Source: Pollenia angustigena
Lineage: Eukaryota; Arthropoda; Insecta; Diptera; Polleniidae
Assembly (NCBI GenBank): GCA_930367215.1
Contig: OV884056.1
Span: 234,041,127 to 234,105,126 of the forward strand
Length of the DNA stretch: 64,000 nt
Direction: 5' to 3'
Shown: positions 57,528 to 64,000 of the stretch, piece by piece
Layout: every line of letters begins with the position of its first letter
Position numbering within the stretch: position 1 is the first letter of the stretch
Translations under genes and position numbers: made by a program
Notes under the pieces: model-generated
What the model saw: the letters and a program-made list of their open reading frames with translations, nothing else
The model's database searches: none
What the model was told of the DNA's origin: nothing

Positions 57528-58414
57528 ATAATAATTAGAGTTTGCTAAAAACCGTAAAAATGTAAAACCGCGGTTTCGGTTTTAAAATGATTAAAACCGG
57601 CCGGTTTCGGTTCGGTTTTCGGTTTTGAAAATATCAAAGTTAAATTCATACATAAACATATATATTTTTTTGCAAGTTTTTTATTTGTTTCAATTCAGGT
57701 ACTTTTATTCGCCCTTAAGTATGTACCTGGGCCTGGCCAGGCATTTTTTGACTTTTTTCTAGTTTTTTTAATATCATTATTAAGTATATTAGAACGAAAC
57801 TTTATGTATTCCTCAATTCCGCAATTGGCCAAATGAAAATTTTGTGCATATTGTATCCACCTGGGCCTGGTCAGGCCCTTCCCTATAATATATGTACTGC
57901 AGTAAATAAAATCATAATGAAACGTTTCAAAAAGCATACACAACACATAAGAATTCTTCCTTTTCTGCTTTTTCGAAAAATTATTTTATTTTCCAACAAA
58001 ATGCTCCTGCTATAGCCATAAAACTCCATACATATAAAAGTAGTCCCAGCCTTGCCCAGGGGTTCGTTAGTGTGAGTTTTTTTCTACAGCCATAAGGTGT
58101 GTACTTAAGAGTTATAAAGATAACATTTGTTCTTCTTAGTACTTATTTTGAATTTTAAGAATTTTTAAATACCTTGTCATTGTTGAAGGCTGTTATGTAT
58201 GGTGGCATGTCATAACGTCCAGTGTCATAGTGTCCATGGACGTTATGACACTCCAAAAAGTGTCATAGTGTCCATGGACATTGTGACACTTTCAAAAGTG
58301 TCATAACGTCCATGGACACTATGACACTTTGCAAATGGACATTATGACACTTTCTAAAGTGTCATTAGGTCCATAATTAATAAAGAAGTTAAATACAAAA
58401 AAATGATCTGCATA

Positions 58415-58579
58415 CACGCAGAGAAAAACATGTTTCATTATGGTCCCAACCAACAAAACTATATTTAAAGAAACTCATTTTACCATAATATGGTTGTCGG
58501 TGACAATGATTTGGTTAAATGAAACATAATATAGTAAAAAAATTTTTAAAAAAAGGTTTTGCTGCCTTTTCTCTGGGTG
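58415..58579. mobile_element. Miniature TIR element in FB2 (CACGCAGAGAAAA)
   Basis: Ends CACGCAGAGAAAAA and (reverse) CACCCAGAGAAAAG, with TA on both sides (58413-58414, 58580-58581). Interior ACCATAATATGGTT as in 13023-13161. Confidence 0.65.
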
Positions 58580-58609
58580 TATCTATTAAATATATAACGA
58601 AAACACTTT

Positions 58610-58955
58610 TGGGCGCAAGGATTTTCTTCTCTATGGTATAACAAATACCGGCTTCGCTAACTAAAGCTTCTATGCACAGCCGGCCTTTGGCCGGGCGCAA
58701 GAATTTTGTCCTCCATGGTATAACAAACACCGGCTTCGCTAACTAAAGCTTCTCTGCATAGTCGGCTTTCGTTCGGAAACAAGGCAGATTTTAGAAGCTT
58801 TACTTAGCGAAGCCGGTGTTTGTTATACCATAGAGGAGAAAATCCTTGCGCCCGGCCGAAGGCCGGCTGTGCAGAGAAGCTTTAGTTAGCGAAGCCAGTA
58901 TTTGTTATACCATAGAGAAGAAAATCCTTGCGCCCGGCCGAAGGCCGGCTATGAT
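58610..58955. repeat. GC-rich 82-bp unit cassette in FB2
   Basis: Two units in one direction (ATGGTATAACAAA at 58633 and 58716), a centre TTCGTTCGGAAACAAGG (58768-58784), then two units in the other direction (TTTGTTATACCATAGAG at 58819 and 58901). Each unit has GGCTTCGCTAACTAAAGC and the palindrome GCCGGCC..GGCCGGGCGCAAG. The short ORFs found here are inside the repeat and are not genes. Confidence 0.85.
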
Positions 58956-59432
58956 CCCAAATTTGTTTACATTCTTGCTTGTAAGAATTTTTGGCATTGT
59001 ACTTACTTATTTTGATATTTCGAAACAAATTTTACACATTTTAATATTTTTCATTATAAGTTAAGTTGTGGACATTATGACACTTTGCAAAGTGTCATAA
59101 CGTCCGCGGACGCTATGACATTTCATTGATGGATGTTATGACACTTTTGAAAGTGTCGTAATGTCCATGGACACTATGACACTTTCAAAAGTGTCATAAC
59201 GTCCATGGACACTATGACACTGGACGTTATGACATGCCGCCGTTATGTATAAAGTTTTTGTATATTAAGTACGAGTATGATGTTTAATTTGCAATTTCTT
59301 AAAGCATAAATACATTGTTAAAGTTAAAGCTAAAACCGAGGTTTTTTTGTCGGTTTTCGGTTTCGGTTTTTAGGCATTTAAAACCGCGGTTTCGGTTTCG
59401 GTTAAAACCGAACAGCAATCCTTAATAATAAT

Positions 59433-60190
59433 AGTGACTCCAACTTTCAGTTGGAGATTATGCGGAGGCAATCCTGGTAAATCCAACGAATTTAAAAATT
59501 CTGTTGGAAAATTCACAACATCTTCTACATTGGTAACAGTATCCACAGACTTTTACGAAACCAATTCGCCAGGAATCTTTGATTTTATAGCCATATTTAA
59601 TTCCCTAACATCTTTGTTCTTTGCCGCTAAAATTGCTCTGTCACTCAACCATGTATGGCATGTATATTTGTGTGCTATGTTAGGGAACACACGTTCAATC
59701 AACTCCTCTTTTGACTGTACGAAATGGCAAAAATCATTTGGCAATGTTATCAATCCAGTGTCATTAACAGGCATTGTACCATTCCCATTTTTCAGCAATT
59801 GCTTAGAGAACTTATCAGTAGATGGATTTTTCTGCAACTGAACACGAACGTTAGTAGTGAGTTTCAATGTTTTTACAAATCTCCATAAGCATGAAGACTA
59901 TAAGCAAACGTTGATTTCATCGGCAGCTCTCGATCTATAAAGTCAAGGCACCATCAAACAACTCTGAATTACCTCGAAGGTTTCATTGTTCTTTCCAATG
60001 CTTCAACAGATTTCTTATCCGCCATAATGCATTCATCCCAAATAATGATACCGCAACGTTTCAATCATTTTGCCGTTTCAGATGTTTTTGAAACGTTACA
60101 TGTGGGAGTTTCATTAACTTGTTAATTCAATGGCAATTTCAAAGCAGAATGTGCTGTGCGACCACCATCTAACAAAGTGGCTACAATGCC
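59433..60190 (-). pseudogene. Helitron helicase, central part (copy 2)
   Basis: From 60190 down: SGIVATLLDGGRTAHS; an IIWDECIMA block near 60030; then LKLTTNVRVQLQKNPSTDKF through NGNGTMPVNDTGLITLPNDF, FCHFVQSKEELIERVFPNIA, HTWLSDRAILAAKNKDVREL, IKSKIPGELVS and on to [19 protein letters not shown] at 59436. Open from 59867 to 59553, frameshifted on either side. The same blocks as copy 1 but with the NKD segment intact. The plus-strand ORF here is antisense. Confidence 0.9.
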
Positions 60191-60311
60191 AGAAGAGGCC
60201 TTTCAGTTTCCCAAAATATTAACTTAAATTTGCAAAATTTTCATGCACGAAAAAATACATGTTTCGAAATGAAAGCAGTGTTCACTTAAATGGCTATAAC
60301 TTATGAATACC

Positions 60312-60632
60312 TAAAGCGGCTTATACACTTGCAATAAACTTGTTCAATTTTACGTATTGTACAATTATATCGCCAGTGTATATAAGATACTCTTAGGTGG
60401 CACAATATATTGGTAATAATCAAAAGACTTTTGATTTTTATTGCACAACGAAAAGAAAGCGAAATGTGTTGCGAAATTGTACAATGCTGTTTATGTTATT
60501 TCTATAGGTTATGTTCATCTTTTTATTGAATGAATGAAACCATTGTGCGACTTATTGCATACTATAGGACAAAATTGAAATAATATGGCGAATTTCATTT
60601 ACAATAATATTGCAAATGTATGGGCCGCTAAA
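60312..60632. mobile_element. Miniature element with TAAA flanks (60316-60628)
   Basis: Ends GCGGCTTATACACTTGCAATA and (reverse) GCGGCCCATACATTTGCAATA, with TAAA on both sides (60312-60315, 60629-60632). 313 bp. Similar in layout to the TTAA-flanked elements at 17675 and 37682. It truncates the upstream end of Helitron copy 2. Confidence 0.7.
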
Positions 60633-61163
60633 GTAGCTAAATTAAAGTAATGATTTGACTAAAATCGAATCGATCGAGAGGGACAGACAGGGTTACTTAA
60701 CTCCAAATTTAATTTTATTAAGACTTAGCTTGTAGTTTAGTGTTTTAAAGTTTTCGAACTTTTTTACTTCCCGGAAACGCATTTCAAAACTTGTTCATTA
60801 CCAGAAAAAATGGGAATTTTATTTTTAGAAAATAGGTAAATAAATAGAAACTATAAAAAAAAAATTGGTTTAAAAAAATGTGATCCTTTTCAATACACAC
60901 CATTTAACCGGTGTTTTTAAAAAAGAATTTTGTTTTTCAAATAAAAATACGACCAGAAATTTATACGAAAATAATTCACAATTTTATTTTATTGGAAAGT
61001 GAAGGGTTTGGTAGGTACTCTTAAAAAAAAAAAAATATCTTATAGATGCTTTGCCACGATTACGCATACAGATGTCAATTATTTTCTCAAAACTTTTAAT
61101 CACAATTTCGATTTTTATTTCAAAGCCTTCACGCGATTCTATTGACTCAGTAAAGATTCATCT
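60633..61163. other. No gene recognised
   Basis: AT-rich sequence; GAGGGACAGACAGG near 60680 may be a HINE core remnant, but nothing else supports it. Confidence 0.35.
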
Positions 61164-61291
61164 TTAACCCTTTCCGCTAAATGCAATACAACCGCGGCTT
61201 AGTTAAAATTTTTTAGCGAGATGCAACAATTGTGCGTGACCTGAAAATCCTTGAAGGATATACAAATGGTAAAAGGGCCTGAAAGGGTTAA
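61164..61291. mobile_element. piggyBac-like miniature element (61168-61287)
   Basis: TTAA at 61164-61167 and 61288-61291 flanks 120 bp with ends CCCTTTCCGC and (reverse) CCCTTTCAGG. TTAA plus a CCCTTT terminus is typical of piggyBac-like elements. Confidence 0.7.
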
Positions 61292-62630
61292 ATAATCCCC
61301 ACAAAAGGTTATCCAGTGCTTTTACTTATATTTCATTGTCGGGGGTGGCTAACTAATTTGAGCATGCACGATTTTCTCATTGATGATGCTGAATCTTCAT
61401 TTTTTAACGCCAACGTCTCATTTCATTGAGGTCAATTTTTCATTAAATTGAGCTCGATGAGACCTTTCTCCGATGTTACTGAGTTCTCGATCTGTAGACA
61501 TTTTTCCGAGTATTAATTTCTGTGATGATTATGAGTTATCCCATTGATGACTTAATTTAATTTATTGACACTGATCACAATTTGGCCAAGTGGTGTTAGG
61601 GCTTACATTACAGTAATTAAAACTATCATGGGATCAAGCACGAAGACAATTGTCATAGTTCTGATGTCAAAATACATCAGCGTTATGATGGTTTTTCTAT
61701 CAGTGCGATATTTGTACTTGTTTAAACTACAAGTTTGAAATATTCTCATCATCGATAATAGACGATGTAGTCGTTGTGGATAGCCCCAATTTGTGCGTAC
61801 GTCGATTCTTCCGGATCCTTTTCAAAACTGCAGCTCAAGGCTGCAATGTTTGGATTTGACCGGCCCTGTCAAACACATTTTAGTGTTTGTATATTAGGTA
61901 GCAGATCCATCATTAAAAGAGTAGATTTATTGCAGCAACTCACCTCTCACACAGATATGTGAACTTGTAAAAAGAAGAATTTGTCATGTTATGCATACAC
62001 TTGTTGGAAAACACCTCCAACAAAACTATTTTTAACAAAAAAATGTTAAACATAAAAGCCAAAGATATTATCAAAGTCTTATTTGCAAGAATACCAAAAT
62101 TAAAACAAAATTTATAAGGAAGTTATGGCATGGGAGGAGCTATGGTCAAATATGGACCGATTCCAATAGAATTTGGTTAGATCATTAAGATTGCAATAAA
62201 ATAAGTTCTTAATCTAAATACCAACATAGTAAAATGGTAAATAGGCACAAACTCCATTCGGGAACAAGTTTGTATGGGACCATGTGATTATTGACTGATT
62301 CTCAGCATTTTCAGTAGGATTCGCTCCTATGAATTAAGGCCTGTGGACAAAATTTAATAAAATTACCTTCAAAATTTAGAGAATAAAAATTTCTCTATTT
62401 CTTTGTTTTCGTTACCAAAAGAATCGACAAAAGTGGCGATTTGGATACACTTGATCCCAGGCTTCCTACAGGGATACGAGTACATACACTTAAGTAAATC
62501 AAGAACATAAAGAGAAACTACAAAATTTCGTGGGTATTTTTTTTTTAATTGTACCACAAAATAATGAATTGTTGCAGTGTACCAATAACGTTTTGATTGT
62601 ATCAATTTTGGTACAATTGTTTCACAAATC
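61292..62630. other. No gene recognised
   Basis: Contains a segment (62370-62470) related to the insertion at 33147-33608, and HINE-A-like traces at 62120-62340. The minus-strand ORF at 62369-62692 has no family signature and runs into the hAT terminus. Confidence 0.35.
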
Positions 62631-63061
62631 CAGTGTTGCCAATTTAGCCATTTAGTGGCTAGATTAAGCCATTTTTCACCCTGTTTAGCCATTAATAAAT
62701 GAGTCTAGCCATTAGCCATTTTTTTTTTTAGCCATTTTTCAACTTGTTTAGCCATACATTTTTTTGCCGTTTTTCTTTTAAAAGAATAATTTTTATTTTA
62801 TTATAAAAATTTATAAAAGTAAAATAAACATTTTGAACAATTAAAACGCCTTTAATTTAAATCACAACTTTTACAAATGTTGAAAATCGCTAAAAATATG
62901 GCGCGGAAACATCCTTCAAAATAAAGGAACAATATTCCACTATTAAATTTATAAAATGGATCAACACAAACATCGCTGTTTCTTTCTGGTTGCAAGTATT
63001 TGAATAAAGAGATGCAGGCAGCAACAAATTTTTTTTAGAATTTTCAGAATTGACTATAAAG

Positions 63062-63154
63062 TTGCTCTCACTTCCATGGTGCAATGCTGAAGTAGAGAGG
63101 GGGTTTAGCCAAGTAAACATCGTTAAAAGTAATTTGAGAAATAGGTTACATTAA
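63062..63154 (+). pseudogene. hAT transposase C-terminal fragment, copy 2
   Basis: Reads LLSLPWCNAEVERGFSQVNI and VKSNLRNRLH before a stop, as in the fragment at 52003-52095 with three changes. Confidence 0.72.
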
Positions 63155-63190
63155 GCAACCGTTAATTCGATTTTATCAATTTGGTAAATT

Positions 63191-63483
63191 TTATACCACC
63201 ACCACAATAGTGAAGAGGGTACTTTGCGTTTGTGCTGATGTATGTAACACCTTAAAATATTGGTCCTTAGCCACCTTTACGTATACCGATTAACGCAGAA
63301 TCACTTTCTGAGTCAAATTAACGATGTTTGTCCGTCCGGCTGGCTGGCTGGCTGTCCATGTAAACCTTGTGCGCAAAGTACAGGTCACAACTTGCAGAAT
63401 ATTTAATAAAATTTGGTACAAAGGTTCTAATGTGGTGTAGAATATCATAAAGTCGGGTTTAACCGACTATACCTTCTTACTTG
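63191..63483 (+). mobile_element. HINE-like family B, copy B4
   Basis: ATACCACCACCACAATAGTG start, (GGCT)n at 63339-63352, GTTTAACCGACTATACC and a TTACTTG end. Same position in the hAT relic as B3. Confidence 0.7.
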
Positions 63484-64000
63484 TTTTTTATTGTTGAGCT
63501 GGACTCAAAAGGTTGGGTAAATGTTGTCGTGATTATGATTTACCTTAAAATTATTTAAAACTTATGATGATTTGAAACTAATGAGTGATTTACAATTTTA
63601 TCGTAAACAACTTTAAATGAATTATTTTTGTTTTGTTATTTAATTTTAATGTGTTTTTATTTAAAAAAGCTTTTAGCCATTTTTTAGCCAATTTTTAGCC
63701 ATTTTTTTCCGTAAATTTAGCCATTTTTGGTCACAAAGTTTTGGCAACATCAGTGCTGTCGTTATGCTTAAAGTCCCAGTTAGCTGGCAGTAACAGTAAA
63801 GTTAAAAATCTGCTGCTTCAATTCGTTAATATAAAGCAATAAGAACGATAACAGTTAGCAGTGAGCAGGAAATTTACCGCAACGTCTAAATCAGTAGAAA
63901 ATAGTTTTTTTTTTCTTTCTTACGTTCATTAGCGTTACCTTTAGCTAACTGAAGCTTAACTTCCAAATTTTTGCCAATAAAACTTTATTCACTTTTTATT

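Larger units (their letters stand above)
58192..59250. mobile_element. Foldback/MULE-like element FB2 (58201-59241)
   Basis: 1041 bp with a perfect 9-bp duplication GTTATGTAT (58192-58200, 59242-59250). TIRs start GGTGGCATGTCATAACG and match for about 51 bp with one difference. Arms of 150-180 bp consist of repeated palindromic phrases GTGTCATAACGTCCATGGAC / GTCCATGGACACTATGACAC. Inside are a miniature element (58415-58579) and the GC-rich cassette (58610-58955). It is nested in the hAT element, which is nested in a Helitron. Target size and subrepeated arms fit the foldback group, assigned in Drosophila to the Mutator-like superfamily. Confidence 0.87.
57528..59432. mobile_element. Nonautonomous hAT element N3 in the Helitron (57536-59424)
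   Basis: A perfect 8-bp duplication ATAATAAT lies at 57528-57535 and 59425-59432. Ends TAGAGTTTGCTAAAAACCG and (reverse) TAAGGATTGCTGTTCGG form TIRs of the TARRG.TTGCT type. Both subterminal zones are full of AAACCG / CGGTTT repeats (57548-57630, 59330-59415). Without the nested FB2 element it is about 840 bp. In the left arm the motif CCTGGGCCTGGYCAGGC occurs at 57725 and 57860, with a weaker form at 58045. Noncoding. Confidence 0.82.
57144..60310 (-). mobile_element. Helitron relic, copy 2, split by nested elements
   Basis: On the minus strand the relic runs from about 60310 (GTTATAGCCATTTAAGTG, also in copy 1) through the helicase to its stop at 57144-57146. It is interrupted by the hAT element at 57536-59424 with ATAATAAT on both sides. 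It shares with copy 1 the loss of Rep and the N-terminal helicase part. The 3' terminus is unclear. Confidence 0.8.
62631..63755 (+). mobile_element. hAT relic N5, copy 2, with the same nested HINE
   Basis: Starts CAGTGTTGCCAA, ends near TTTTGGCAACATCAGTG, and matches 51589-52792 nearly throughout, including the TTTAGCCATT subterminal repeats, the transposase fragment and a HINE at the same position (63191-63483). No matching 8-bp flank was seen, so the right end may be altered. Confidence 0.8.

Noticed and set aside
58610..58955. GC-rich cassette as bacterial contamination or endosymbiont transfer
   Set aside because: It sits inside elements with perfect 9-bp host target duplications, recurs in tandem and inverted units, and has no coding sequence.
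59434..59841. 135-residue plus-strand ORF
   Set aside because: Antisense to the Helitron helicase, whose minus-strand reading shows the conserved blocks.

Overview
The window is AT-rich eukaryotic DNA and looks like the interior of one large, repeat-filled gene in a higher fly (brachyceran Diptera, probably a calyptrate). The basis is the base composition, the mariner, hAT, Helitron and DINE/HINE-type repeat load, and the only host coding sequence recognised. That is two spliced exons on the minus strand (28415-28495, then 27490-27602) encoding part of a Fam20-type secretory-pathway kinase, including the catalytic GNMDRHHYE motif. Neither neighbouring exon of this gene was found, so almost everything else here would be intronic. 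The fly assignment is an inference. No bacterial genes, CRISPR arrays, rRNA genes or intact tRNA genes were seen.

Layout. 0-13 kb: a dispersed repeat (R1) split by a hAT element with a clean target duplication, a second copy of that hAT, an inverted pair of helentron-like (HINE/DINE-like) repeats, a foldback-like block, a terminally defined mariner element (7442-8349) and a complete but dead hAT transposon (9197-12191) with another HINE inside it. 13-27 kb: a Helitron helicase relic, mariner remnants, several short terminal-inverted-repeat (TIR) elements and a tRNA-derived SINE head. 27.5-28.5 kb: the kinase exons. 29-42 kb: mariner relics including a 238-codon DD41D transposase ORF, and nested hAT-type miniature elements. 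42-51 kb: a solo LTR with a 4-bp target duplication, R1 and R2 repeats, and a LINE tail. 51.5-64 kb: two copies of a hAT relic carrying the same nested HINE, two foldback-type elements, a pogo-like element, and a second Helitron relic with a hAT, a foldback element and a miniature element nested in it.

The most unusual signal is in two different foldback-type elements (54831-55674 and 58201-59241). Each has a perfect 9-bp target duplication and TIRs starting GG(T/C)GG. The TIR sequences are otherwise unrelated, yet both carry the same GC-rich cassette of about 82-bp units arranged head-to-head. A diverged single unit sits in a third foldback-like block near 4.8 kb. A second theme is that several families are present as copies sharing the same internal deletion or nested insertion, which suggests that defective forms multiplied. 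All boundaries were read by eye; no alignment or database search was run.
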